From positions 124,001-188,000 of the forward strand of contig NZ_PQDH01000005.1 in assembly GCF_002964605.1 (NCBI RefSeq): 64,000 nucleotides of DNA. Reading direction: 5' to 3'. The position numbers were made by a program, and so were the translations under genes. This DNA is from Vallitalea okinawensis (GTDB lineage Bacteria > Bacillota > Clostridia > Lachnospirales > PQDH01). Shown here piece by piece: positions 9,454-18,563 of the stretch (position 1 is the first letter of the stretch; each line of letters starts with the position of its first letter). The notes beneath the pieces were generated by a model that was not told the origin of the DNA, searched no databases, and worked only from the letters and a program-made list of their open reading frames with translations.

Positions 9454-11037
9454 TTAACTCTTTTCCATGTTATTAAAATTACGATATTCTAATGGGGAAC
9501 GGCCTTTAAATTTCTTGAATACATTATTAAAATACTGTACATGAATAAATCCTACTTCATCAGCAATTTCATATATTTTAAGATTGCTATCTCTTAATAA
9601 CTCTTCTGCCTTCTCAATCTTGCAGAGATTAATATAATGGGTAATGGACATTCCCATGTTTGCTTTGAATACACGGCTCAAATAACTGCTATTAAGCTCA
9701 ACAAAGTCTGCAACATCTTTGAGGGTAATATCTTGCCTATAATAATTCTGTATAAAATGAATTGCTTTATTAATCTTACTATGATGTGTTGACATACTGG
9801 CTGTAACAATACTTTTCATTTGCTTCAACTTCATTAGAAATAAATCTTGTAATTCATACCGATTCTCTTTTTCCATAACTTCTTCAATCTTAAAGAAATC
9901 CTTTTCGTTATATATGTTTTTATCCTTAAGCTCATTGAGTTTATTTTTTGTAATGTAATAAAGTTCTTTAAAAAGTAAGTATTCATCCTCAACCTTTTTA
10001 TAGGATTCCTCTTCTTTATAAAGACTTTCTATCAATGTGATACACCTATCCCATTGATCTTTTTGCATACATTCATAGTATGTATGAAGAAGTTCTACCA
10101 TTTCTCCCCTACATTCTTGCATTCCCTTAAGCTGATGACTATAAATGATTGCATTCCCTTTTGTATAAAATTTAATTGATTTAGCATTCACTGCTTCGCA
10201 ATAAGCATCATGTAGCTCTTTGTAACTATCATGTATCTGGCTTATACCTACTGATACCGTCACATTTAAGAATAATTTAAATGCATCTTTAATCTTATTG
10301 ATTATTCGTAGCTGAGCCTGATGCATTTGGTGTTCACTCTTTAATTCGCTAAAAGATTGAATAATGCAATACCTATTTTCAGAAAGTATCACGTATTCCA
10401 TTTCATTTTCACGGAGAACAAAGTCGTGTAGAATATTATCGACAGCTTGTTCTAATAGATACTGTTGATAAGTTTTATACCGACTCAAAACAATTTGAAA
10501 CTGATCAATTGAGAAAATATAACAAAATATCTTTTGCTCCTTAAATGCTAGTGTATCACTACATTGACTGACATTCATATCCCTTTCCAATAATAGACGT
10601 TGAAGAGTATGTGGTTTACTTTGCTGATATTCTTGTTGACTGCTTTGACTTTTTCCTTTATTCTTTTGCTTATTACCTAATATTGAATTGAGAAGATGTT
10701 GAATCATCTCTTCATTCATAATGGGTTTGTGTACATAATCAATAGCACCGAGTTTCATGGCTTCACGGACATATTCATATTCCGTGTAACTACTTAAAAC
10801 GATAACTTTCATATGTATATCATGATATTTCATAAACTGTAGTACTTCGATACCATCGCATTTAGGCATTTTTATATCTAAAAAAATCAGATCAAAAGAT
10901 TCTTCTTTTATTTTCTCAATGGCCTCTTTCCCATTTTGAGCTTCAACTATTTCTTCAATATTAAAATGCTCCCACTTAATAATGCTTTTAAAAGAAACTC
11001 GAAAAAAATCCTCATCGTCAACAATTAATACACGCAC
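9454..11037 (-). CDS. YesN-type response regulator with AraC DNA-binding domain
   Basis: The N-terminal receiver domain (RVLIVDDE; phospho-acceptor Asp about 54 in IFLDIKMPKCDG; Lys in DYVHKP) is followed by a long coiled-coil/middle region. A C-terminal AraC double helix-turn-helix follows (about 420-520, ending SPLEYRNF). The length is 527 residues from a GTG start at 11037. GAGGAG sits seven bases before this GTG, while the ATG five codons earlier has no site and would place part of the protein inside the kinase gene. It lies four bases after the sensor kinase stop and is its likely partner. It should control the adjacent ABC importer and GH65 gene. Confidence 0.93.
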   Translation of the reverse strand: MRVLIVDDEDFFRVSFKSIIKWEHFNIEEIVEAQNGKEAIEKIKEESFDLIFLDIKMPKCDGIEVLQFMKYHDIHMKVIVLSSYTEYEYVREAMKLGAIDYVHKPIMNEEMIQHLLNSILGNKQKNKGKSQSSQQEYQQSKPHTLQRLLLERDMNVSQCSDTLAFKEQKIFCYIFSIDQFQIVLSRYKTYQQYLLEQAVDNILHDFVLRENEMEYVILSENRYCIIQSFSELKSEHQMHQAQLRIINKIKDAFKLFLNVTVSVGISQIHDSYKELHDAYCEAVNAKSIKFYTKGNAIIYSHQLKGMQECRGEMVELLHTYYECMQKDQWDRCITLIESLYKEEESYKKVEDEYLLFKELYYITKNKLNELKDKNIYNEKDFFKIEEVMEKENRYELQDLFLMKLKQMKSIVTASMSTHHSKINKAIHFIQNYYRQDITLKDVADFVELNSSYLSRVFKANMGMSITHYINLCKIEKAEELLRDSNLKIYEIADEVGFIHVQYFNNVFKKFKGRSPLEYRNFNNMEKS

Positions 11038-11041
11038 AATC

Positions 11042-12832
11042 TCACTCCTCATCTACTACATTTTTTATAATCGGAATTCGAATAGTAATAGCAGTTCCTT
11101 CACCTAGAATACTTTCAATCTTCACTCCATAGTTGTCTCCATGATGTAGTTTAATTCTATCCAGAACATTTCTAATACCAATAGCATTCATGCTCTTTTG
11201 CTTATGTTCTCCCTTCATGATATCTTCGACTGTGTATTCGTCTATACCAATCCCATTATCAATCACTTTGAAGACAATGGCATCCTCCATAAGATCAGCT
11301 ATTATTTTTAAATAATAGTTATTGTTAGAACCTGTTAAACCATGAAAAATGGCATTTTCAACAAAGGGTTGTAGCAAGAACTTGATCATATAATAATCAT
11401 AAATCTTTTCATCAATATCAACAATAATATCAAACCGGTTATAGTACCGTAATCTTAACAATCCTACATAGCTCTCAATAAAGCGTATTTCTTCACCTAT
11501 AGTGATAAATTCTACTTTGGTTTTAGCACAAAAATTCAACAGATGAATAAATTGGTCTAGGCTTTGAGTGATGTTTTCAGCACCTTGCATTTTTGCCATC
11601 CATTTGATGACATTTAATGTATTGTACATAAAGTGAGGATTAATTTGAGATTGAAGAGCATTTAATTCTGCAACACGCTTTTCTTCCGCTTCATTTGTCC
11701 TCTGTTCTATCAAGGATTCAACCTGCTGAATCATATGATTAAAAGTTTGGCTTAAATGACCGATTTCATCTTGACTATCATTTTCCACAAAAGCTTTAAA
11801 ATCCCCTTCTTCAACTAAACGCATAGATGTATCTAGGGTTTTTATTGGGCTGTAAAAACTTTGTGCAATCAGAAGTGCACTAAGCATGCCAATGGCCACT
11901 AAAATAACATCTACCCATAATATTAGCAGTAATACACTATTAATATCTTTAAAAAGCTCATCCTCAGCAATAACACTTACAACTTGCCAACCTGTATACT
12001 TTGATTCACCATAAATAAGGATAGAGTCTTCTCCTTGATAATTGACTTTCTCATAATTAACACTACTGTAACCTTTATTAACAAGATTATGATCTACTGC
12101 TTCCCCAATCAAGTTTTCATTATCACTATAGATAACTCGATTATTCTCATCAATAATCATATGATGTAAATTAAATGCGGTGTTCACTTGTTTAACAATT
12201 TGATCTAATTTATCCGGGTACATGTTGATGACAATTATGCCGACATGATCATTCGTATAAGTCTTTTTCAGTAATCTCGCTACAGAAACCACTGGTGCTC
12301 CCTCTGGATAAAGCTGTTCATTTTCATGTATACCGATGAAAACTTCCTCTCCATTAGCTGTAATCACTTTATCATACCACTCTTCCTCTTCTAACATGTA
12401 TCTACTATCTTTATAATAATTATACCCTTCTCTAAACACCACCCCATCATCAAATTGGTACATATAGATAGATTCTAGGTAATTATAAATAGAAAAAAGC
12501 TTATTAAAAAAGTCGTATGTATCACTGTAATCTAATTCATTAACCTTATCTAACTGATTGGAGCTGATACCATTGTACTTTTTTGCAATAGTATTGTTTC
12601 GGTTATAATCATAATAAGGAATGTTAGTGGTTTTGGAAAGATTACTAAAGAAGGCTTCTAAATTATTGATCACTTGATCATTTACTAATTTTGTGGACGC
12701 AATCATGTTTTCTTTATACGAATTAATAGCTATATGAAAGAAGATGAAATTGAGACCAACAAGCAAAATCACTAATGTACCATATAAATAAACCAGTTTC
12801 TTTCGAATGCTCAAATCTTTATAACGTATCAT
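11042..12832 (-). CDS. YesM-type sensor histidine kinase
   Basis: The 596-residue protein has TM1 (about 12-34), an extracellular Cache-like sensor region, TM2 (about 300-324), a HAMP segment and a His_kinase domain with the phospho-acceptor H400 in QSQINPHFMYN. An HATPase_c domain (FLLQPFVENAIFHG, VIDNGIGI, SMNAIGIRNV) completes it. This class typically senses sugars, or sugar-loaded binding proteins. It lies ten bases after the permease gene and four bases before its regulator. The ATG has AGAGGGG upstream. Confidence 0.95.
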   Translation of the reverse strand: MIRYKDLSIRKKLVYLYGTLVILLVGLNFIFFHIAINSYKENMIASTKLVNDQVINNLEAFFSNLSKTTNIPYYDYNRNNTIAKKYNGISSNQLDKVNELDYSDTYDFFNKLFSIYNYLESIYMYQFDDGVVFREGYNYYKDSRYMLEEEEWYDKVITANGEEVFIGIHENEQLYPEGAPVVSVARLLKKTYTNDHVGIIVINMYPDKLDQIVKQVNTAFNLHHMIIDENNRVIYSDNENLIGEAVDHNLVNKGYSSVNYEKVNYQGEDSILIYGESKYTGWQVVSVIAEDELFKDINSVLLLILWVDVILVAIGMLSALLIAQSFYSPIKTLDTSMRLVEEGDFKAFVENDSQDEIGHLSQTFNHMIQQVESLIEQRTNEAEEKRVAELNALQSQINPHFMYNTLNVIKWMAKMQGAENITQSLDQFIHLLNFCAKTKVEFITIGEEIRFIESYVGLLRLRYYNRFDIIVDIDEKIYDYYMIKFLLQPFVENAIFHGLTGSNNNYYLKIIADLMEDAIVFKVIDNGIGIDEYTVEDIMKGEHKQKSMNAIGIRNVLDRIKLHHGDNYGVKIESILGEGTAITIRIPIIKNVVDEE

Positions 12833-12842
12833 CGTTTCCCCT

Positions 12843-13676
12843 CTATCCTTTTACACCACTGGATGCAATACTCTGTTGAACCTGCTCTTGTACGCATAAA
12901 TACAATATTACACTTGGTAAGGTTGCTAATGTAATAGCTGCAAATAATTCTGTGTAATTGTAAGAGAACTGTTCATTAAAAAACTGTAAAGATACAGGTA
13001 AGGTTCGCTTACTCTCTGCTGAAAGTAACATAGCACCGTAGTAGAATTCGTTCCAATTTCCTAAGAACATCAATATACCACCTGTTGCTAATCCGGATTT
13101 AGCCAAAGGTAGATTAATTTTGGTGAAAACTTGCCAAAAGCTTGCAGAATCAATGATGGCTGCCTCATCTAACTCTCTCGGTATACTCATGAAAGTTGCT
13201 TTTAAAATAAAAAGCGTTACCGCCAGCCCTCCGGATATATATACTAAAGTTAATCCACTCAAAGTATCGTATAAATTGAGATTATTGATTAAAGCAAATA
13301 TAGGTTGAGCTCTTGCATGACCTGGTATTAATAATGTTATGGAAAATAAAATAAACAAACTATTCTTGCCTTTAAAGTCAAACTTAGCAAAGACATATGC
13401 TGCCAAGGCATAAATAAACAATGCGATGATTGTAGATGTTAGGGTTACAACCATTGAATTTTTAAAATACAGCATTAAGTTGGTAGTCTCAATCACATTG
13501 ATATAAGCTGAAAGATCTAATCCAGTAGGTAAACTAAAAGGACTCCCTAAAATTTCTTTGTTGGATTTAAGAGACGATATAATTACCCAAATCAGGGGTA
13601 TGATAGAAACGACCACCGTAAAGATCATAACACTATAAATCCCAAGCCAACTGAGTATTTTCTTTATATACTTCAT
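12843..13676 (-). CDS. Sugar ABC transporter permease (MalG/CUT1 type)
   Basis: The 277-residue inner-membrane permease has six predicted helices. The cytoplasmic EAA loop is visible as PRELDEAAIIDSASFWQVF...INLPLAKSGL, which docks the ATPase. I chose the ATG at 13676, six bases after GGGGGG; a start two codons earlier abuts that site. It pairs with the next permease and the lipoprotein at 14712-16094. No ATPase gene lies in this operon, so a shared ATPase (MsmK-like) from elsewhere is implied. Confidence 0.94.
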   Translation of the reverse strand: MKYIKKILSWLGIYSVMIFTVVVSIIPLIWVIISSLKSNKEILGSPFSLPTGLDLSAYINVIETTNLMLYFKNSMVVTLTSTIIALFIYALAAYVFAKFDFKGKNSLFILFSITLLIPGHARAQPIFALINNLNLYDTLSGLTLVYISGGLAVTLFILKATFMSIPRELDEAAIIDSASFWQVFTKINLPLAKSGLATGGILMFLGNWNEFYYGAMLLSAESKRTLPVSLQFFNEQFSYNYTELFAAITLATLPSVILYLCVQEQVQQSIASSGVKG

Positions 13677-13688
13677 TATCATCCCCCC

Positions 13689-14564
13689 TTAATTTCCAGT
13701 AGCCTTATTAAGTTTAAAAAGTTTATTGATTATGACCAAAACACCTACACCTAGTATTATCATGATTGTAGAAACAGCATTGGCATAACCGTATTCATAA
13801 TTAATGATACCCTCAAATAACATAAGTGATATATTATAAGTGCTATTACCAGGTCCACCTTTTGTTGTTAAATATATAACTTCAAACATAGTAATCCTAG
13901 AAACAATCGATAAAATAATCGATGTAGCAATTGCATTCTTTACTAAAGGTAAATTAATCCGCACATGTATATCCATATCCGTGGCACCGTCTATATACGC
14001 TGCCTCATGTAATTCCTTCGGAATAGCCATTAAGTCGTTCAAAACTAATAAGGTAACGATGACAGCATAAAATACCCAAGTCAGTGTAATGGCTGAGAAA
14101 GCATATCTAGGGTCAAAGAGCCAATTGACATGAAAATTCTCAGCCCCTATTAACCTTACGAAGTTATTCAGCAATCCAATGTCATCATTAAATATGAAAC
14201 GATAGATAATAGCCCAAGCAGATATAGAAATGATATTAGGAATCATAAAGACACCTCGTGTAAAACGCCATCCAAAAGGTTTCTTATACAAGACAAAAGC
14301 CACTAATGCTCCAAAAGGTACATGAACACTAACAGCAACGAGGGACCATTTTAATAAATTGACTAAGGCTACTAAAAAAGTATCATCATATGTTAACATC
14401 AGTTCATAATTTTCAAAGCCTATAAAAGTAGGTGAATCAAAGCCATTCCAGTCTGTAAAGCCTGTTATAAAAACAGTTATGATGGGAATGAGATAAAACA
14501 TAAGAAAGATAACCAAAGTAGGGAGTATGAATATGTAGATCCATGATTTATTGTAATTTTTCAT
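13689..14564 (-). CDS. Sugar ABC transporter permease (MalF/UgpA type)
   Basis: This 291-residue permease has six helices and an EAA loop (PKELHEAAYIDGATDMDIHVRINLP, in two adjacent parts). The start at 14564 follows AGAGGG with a six-base spacing; the upstream in-frame start (ten codons) lacks one. It forms the heteromeric channel with the permease encoded just downstream. The gap to the binding-protein gene (about 150 bases) holds a hairpin. Confidence 0.94.
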   Translation of the reverse strand: MKNYNKSWIYIFILPTLVIFLMFYLIPIITVFITGFTDWNGFDSPTFIGFENYELMLTYDDTFLVALVNLLKWSLVAVSVHVPFGALVAFVLYKKPFGWRFTRGVFMIPNIISISAWAIIYRFIFNDDIGLLNNFVRLIGAENFHVNWLFDPRYAFSAITLTWVFYAVIVTLLVLNDLMAIPKELHEAAYIDGATDMDIHVRINLPLVKNAIATSIILSIVSRITMFEVIYLTTKGGPGNSTYNISLMLFEGIINYEYGYANAVSTIMIILGVGVLVIINKLFKLNKATGN

Positions 14565-14647
14565 TGTCAACCCTCTCACTATACATTTTAGCAATAAGAT
14601 GATCGTAGCATCATCCTTTATTCTGCTACATAAGTTCTGTTAAAAGC

Positions 14648-14674
14648 GGACAGATGAATATGACTCACCTGTCC
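14648..14674 (-). other. Intercistronic hairpin after the binding-protein gene
   Basis: GGACAG/CTGTCC arms (14648-14653 and 14669-14674), with an extra AGC/GCT pairing outside, lie between the binding-protein gene and the first permease gene. The T run is short. Such hairpins commonly stabilise the binding-protein mRNA and lower permease expression; that role is inferred here. Confidence 0.55.
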
Positions 14675-14711
14675 ATTTGCTCTTAAATTTCTACTGATAT
14701 TCTGTTTTTCA

Positions 14712-16094
14712 TTATTTATTAAACTTTTGAGCCGTTAAAGTTAACTTCTCACAGAACTCTACTGGTGTCATATCCCCACTATAGAGTAGTGGCAAATTCT
14801 TAGTCATCTCTTCTTCAACAGGTTTTGGAATAACTGCAAAGATTGTAGGAACAGTATCTGTCATATTTTTTTCTAGACTGACATTGAGTTCCGCTAATAC
14901 TGGGTCCAATTGCTTCAATGTCTCCTCTGGCATTGGAACATGTGGAGCAAAACCACCTTCTGCTGCTAAGAAAGCATTTAACTCATCAGGAGAGTAAAGG
15001 AATTTAAAGTATTCAATGAGTCCTTCTACCTCTTCTTGTGAGGCTTTATTAGAAATAATGTACCAAGAACCTGATGCATCTCCTAACCCAATACCACCAG
15101 GATAAATAGTTGCTCCTACCTTATCCTTAAAGCCATCTCCTACTTTATCAGGATTACTGAAATCCCCTATCATCCATGGTCCATTAGCAATAAATGCTGT
15201 ACTCTCACTAAAGAAATCATTTGCAGCTGTAGAATAACCTGCACCTAAAGCAGATGTAGTACTATAGTTTTGAAGCATATTCTGTACAAATGTAAAGGTA
15301 TCATTCCAAAAAGCTGTATTATAATCATAAACCATCTCTTGAGCTTTTAATATGTCTTTTCCTTCAGGCATCGATGCCATATAAGATGATGTCAAAAGCA
15401 TCAAAGTCCACGCATTTTCACCAGTCATGAGAGCTAAAGGCGCTTTTCCTGTCTCTGATTGAATAGCATCACAAGCAGCATAGAAATCTTCCCAACTTTG
15501 TGGGAAAGTATTGATACCCGCTTCTGAAAAGATTTCTTTGTTATAATAAGCTCCGATTAAACGTACATATGAATATGGTAAACTGACGATCTCACCAGAA
15601 TCTGTAGTATTATAAGCAATAGATTCTTCTATAAGTGTTGAGCCAAACTCTGGATTCGCATCAATATAAGGCTTTAAGTCAACATATGTATGGTTATCTT
15701 TTATAATTTCCAAGAAGTCTCTATCAGGGGACTCATACATTGGTGGTAACTTATTGCTTTGATATAAAAGTTTTATTTTATCACCATACGCATCTTGAAC
15801 AATCTCTTCCACTTCTAAACGGTATTGACCTTTATACTTATCATTAAAACGATCAATTTGAGGCAAGAAAAACTTAGCTCCTACATTATTTCCTGTTTTA
15901 TAATGTGGAAATTTAATGACTACTTCTTCCACTTTATCTGCCTCTTCTTTTTCAGTTGTGTTATTTACTTTATCCTTCGTCTCACTACTAGAATCTGTAC
16001 CAGAAGTAGGTTCTGGCTCATCCGAAGAACTGCAACCTACTATATTGAATACTAATGTTAAACAGAGTAGAAATGCCATTAGCTTTTTCATCAT
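14712..16094 (-). CDS. Sugar ABC transporter substrate-binding lipoprotein
   Basis: The 460-residue protein starts with a lipoprotein signal peptide: a hydrophobic core, then lipobox IVGC with Cys21. A Ser/Thr/Glu-rich linker of about 30 residues follows, then a solute-binding family 1 domain (FFSESTAFIANGPWMIGDF, YIISNKASQEEV). It would bind the imported sugar at the membrane surface and deliver it to the two downstream permeases. The ATG at 16094 is ten bases behind AGGGGG. As first gene of the operon it is probably the main target of the YesMN-type pair. Confidence 0.94.
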   Translation of the reverse strand: MMKKLMAFLLCLTLVFNIVGCSSSDEPEPTSGTDSSSETKDKVNNTTEKEEADKVEEVVIKFPHYKTGNNVGAKFFLPQIDRFNDKYKGQYRLEVEEIVQDAYGDKIKLLYQSNKLPPMYESPDRDFLEIIKDNHTYVDLKPYIDANPEFGSTLIEESIAYNTTDSGEIVSLPYSYVRLIGAYYNKEIFSEAGINTFPQSWEDFYAACDAIQSETGKAPLALMTGENAWTLMLLTSSYMASMPEGKDILKAQEMVYDYNTAFWNDTFTFVQNMLQNYSTTSALGAGYSTAANDFFSESTAFIANGPWMIGDFSNPDKVGDGFKDKVGATIYPGGIGLGDASGSWYIISNKASQEEVEGLIEYFKFLYSPDELNAFLAAEGGFAPHVPMPEETLKQLDPVLAELNVSLEKNMTDTVPTIFAVIPKPVEEEMTKNLPLLYSGDMTPVEFCEKLTLTAQKFNK

Positions 16095-16262
16095 ATTAAT
16101 GTTTCCCCCTAATTTAATAGTTGTTTAGATCGCATGCGTTAATTGCTAAACATATTCTAATTGTAAAAGATTACTTAGTAATGAGGAATCATAATTCTTT
16201 ACATTTATTAAGATATTTTTACTTCTTCCATTTTATATAACATAACCATTTATAATATAAAT

Positions 16263-17129
16263 TTATTTTTTTGCATACATAGATGGTGATATCCCTTCTA
16301 CTTTCTTAAAGGCTCTACTAAAACTATGTAAACTACTATAACCTAATATTTCTGCAACTTCGGAAACATTATGGTTAGAATATAAGAGCATCTCTTTTGC
16401 TCTTCGAATACGTTCTTGTTGATGATACTGTAGCGGTGATAAGCCATAGGCTTTTTTAAATAGTCGTATGAGATAATAAGGGCTTAAGCCCACAGTTTGA
16501 GCCAGCTGGTCCAGTGTTATGTTGTCTTCACTATGACATAATATATACGTTTTGACTTCTTCTAGTCTTTGCATATTGATACGTAAATCCATTTCCTTTT
16601 GTAGATAGACTTCTCTACACAGGTATGTCCACATTTTAATAAACAAGCCTTTTAATTCACATTCATAAAAGGGCGGTTGCTCACGATATACCGCTATCAT
16701 TTCGAATAAAATCTTCTCGAAGAATTGGGGGTCCTTTAGATGTATATACGATGGCATTTCTATTCCAAAACTATTACTTATATTCTCTCTAAAGTAACAA
16801 AGCTCTAACCTCTCCAACTCCTCCAAAGGTCTAAAGTTAATTTTAACTTCATCACTATCGGACTGTTGAATGAAATCAAAGTGTAAATGAGGTTGCCGTA
16901 ATGGTTCATCACCTATTATCTTCATAGTATGATGTTGTTTAGGCTGATAGAAGAAAAGATCACCAGGTTGTCCATGATAAACTTTATCTTCTATTGTTAT
17001 TTCCACTTGCCCTTCCTTAATAAATTGCAATTCATAATCAAAGATGACCCGTTCTTTTAACTGCCATGGTTGATTAATAGAGCTATCCATTGCAACACGA
17101 ATGTAAGGCGAGAATTGTCTAATATCCAT
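16263..17129 (-). CDS. AraC-family transcriptional regulator with cupin domain
   Basis: The 288-residue protein has an N-terminal cupin/AraC ligand domain (about 1-150: IFDYELQFIKEGQVEI, GDLFFYQPKQHHTM) and a C-terminal AraC helix-turn-helix pair (about 185-285, ending GISPSMYAKK). The ATG at 17129 is six bases after GGGGG and preferred over an ATG seven codons upstream. It faces the GH172 gene across about 180 bases, so it most likely controls that gene and perhaps the adjacent importer operon. Its ligand is unknown. Confidence 0.92.
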   Translation of the reverse strand: MDIRQFSPYIRVAMDSSINQPWQLKERVIFDYELQFIKEGQVEITIEDKVYHGQPGDLFFYQPKQHHTMKIIGDEPLRQPHLHFDFIQQSDSDEVKINFRPLEELERLELCYFRENISNSFGIEMPSYIHLKDPQFFEKILFEMIAVYREQPPFYECELKGLFIKMWTYLCREVYLQKEMDLRINMQRLEEVKTYILCHSEDNITLDQLAQTVGLSPYYLIRLFKKAYGLSPLQYHQQERIRRAKEMLLYSNHNVSEVAEILGYSSLHSFSRAFKKVEGISPSMYAKK

Positions 17130-17307
17130 CTTCATCCCCCATATACTCAAGTAGTTTGAAATCTATCACTTCATTATTTGATTTAATTTGATTCTCTAGA
17201 ACTGCATCTATAGCAATAATAGTTAAATTTACGACAACTCAGGGTAAATACAAATTTCTCTTATCCTACTATAATTATATCAAATACATATTAAAAGGAG
17301 AATATCT

Positions 17308-18420
17308 ATGAGTGATTTTAATGGATTAAATATGCATCTTGGTAACCTTTCACTATTATCTAAAGCCAAAACCCGTTCTATCAGCGCCGAAAATATGGAT
17401 GGCTCCAAAGGTAATGGTGCTAAAGCAATACCTGATAAAGAGTGCCCTGCTTATCCCTTGGGAAAAAGCTGGAAAGTATCACCCAGTGTAGTCATCAATA
17501 GTGGAACGACATATACATTAGCTAATATTGATGGACCAGGAGCAATACAAAGTATGTGGATGGCTGGCTTATTAGACAAAGGTCTAATCTTAAGGATCTA
17601 CTGGGATCATCAAGAACAGCCTTCAGTAGAATGTCCTTTATCAGACTTCTTCCTATGTGGATGGAATACTAATAAATCACACTACCATGGTAATGCCTTC
17701 TACCAAGTTAACTCATTACCTGTCGTCGTTAATCCTAACCAAGGGTTGAATTGTTTTTTTGAAATGCCTTTTAGAAAACACTGTCGTATGACACTTGAGA
17801 ATCGAACATCTGTGGATAAAGTTTGTTATTATCAGGTCAATTATACATTAACCGATATCCCAGACAATGCAGCTTATTTTCATGCCCAATATCGTTTATC
17901 ACGACCTGTTAAATATAAGGATGTTCACACCATTCTTGATGGAGTATCTGGTAAAGGTCATTATATAGGTACAGCTCTCTATGTCGGTCTTAATCGTTCA
18001 AGCCGTTGGTGGGGTGAAGGAGAGATCAAGTTTTATTTAGATGATGATGAAGAGTATCCAACTATCTGTGGAACTGGATTAGAAGATTATTTTGGTGGGG
18101 CTTATAACTGGGATGTGCAAGGCAAGTATGCCCCTTATTCTACACCTTTTATGGGCATGCCTCAGATTATATATCCCGATGGAACCTATGAAATCCAGCA
18201 GCGTTATAGTCTTTATCGCTGGCATATTATGGACCCTATTCGATTTGAAGAAGAACTAAAAGTAACCATTCAAGATTTAGGTTGGGTAACAGATGATAAT
18301 GGTAAATCAACTTTCTTACCTCGAGAAGATGATTTTGCTTCAATAGCTTATTGGTATCAAACTTTACCAACAGCGCCATTCCCAGAACTACCTCCTCATG
18401 AAGTTTTTTTAGATGATTAA
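17308..18420 (+). CDS. DUF2961 / glycoside hydrolase family 172 protein
   Basis: The 370-residue protein lacks a signal peptide. It matches the DUF2961 (GH172) family through IDGPGAIQSMWMAG, the LEDYFGGAYNWDVQGKYA block and RWHIMDPIRFEEEL. Characterised GH172 enzymes act on alpha-D-fructofuranosides, difructose anhydride or D-arabinofuranosides through paired catalytic Glu residues; E in GTGLEDYF is one candidate. This copy is single-domain and cytoplasmic, so an imported oligosaccharide is a likely substrate. The ATG follows AAAAGGAG. It is the only plus-strand gene in the carbohydrate block and is divergent from the AraC gene. Confidence 0.85.
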   Translation: MSDFNGLNMHLGNLSLLSKAKTRSISAENMDGSKGNGAKAIPDKECPAYPLGKSWKVSPSVVINSGTTYTLANIDGPGAIQSMWMAGLLDKGLILRIYWDHQEQPSVECPLSDFFLCGWNTNKSHYHGNAFYQVNSLPVVVNPNQGLNCFFEMPFRKHCRMTLENRTSVDKVCYYQVNYTLTDIPDNAAYFHAQYRLSRPVKYKDVHTILDGVSGKGHYIGTALYVGLNRSSRWWGEGEIKFYLDDDEEYPTICGTGLEDYFGGAYNWDVQGKYAPYSTPFMGMPQIIYPDGTYEIQQRYSLYRWHIMDPIRFEEELKVTIQDLGWVTDDNGKSTFLPREDDFASIAYWYQTLPTAPFPELPPHEVFLDD

Positions 18421-18482
18421 ATAATAATTTGAGAAGTTATCCACACAATACACATGAACATTGTTAATTGTATGAATATTAT

Positions 18483-18521
18483 AAAGGAAGCAAAAATAGA
18501 CTACTATTCTTGCTCCCTTTT
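18483..18521. terminator. Bidirectional terminator between convergent genes
   Basis: An imperfect stem (AAGCAA...AATAG with CTATT...TTGCT) is flanked by A-rich and T-rich tracts. It lies between the GH172 gene and the convergent GH13 gene. Confidence 0.6.
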
Positions 18522-18563
18522 CTTTAATATATACTTGTTTAAGGAGACATATATTATATTATA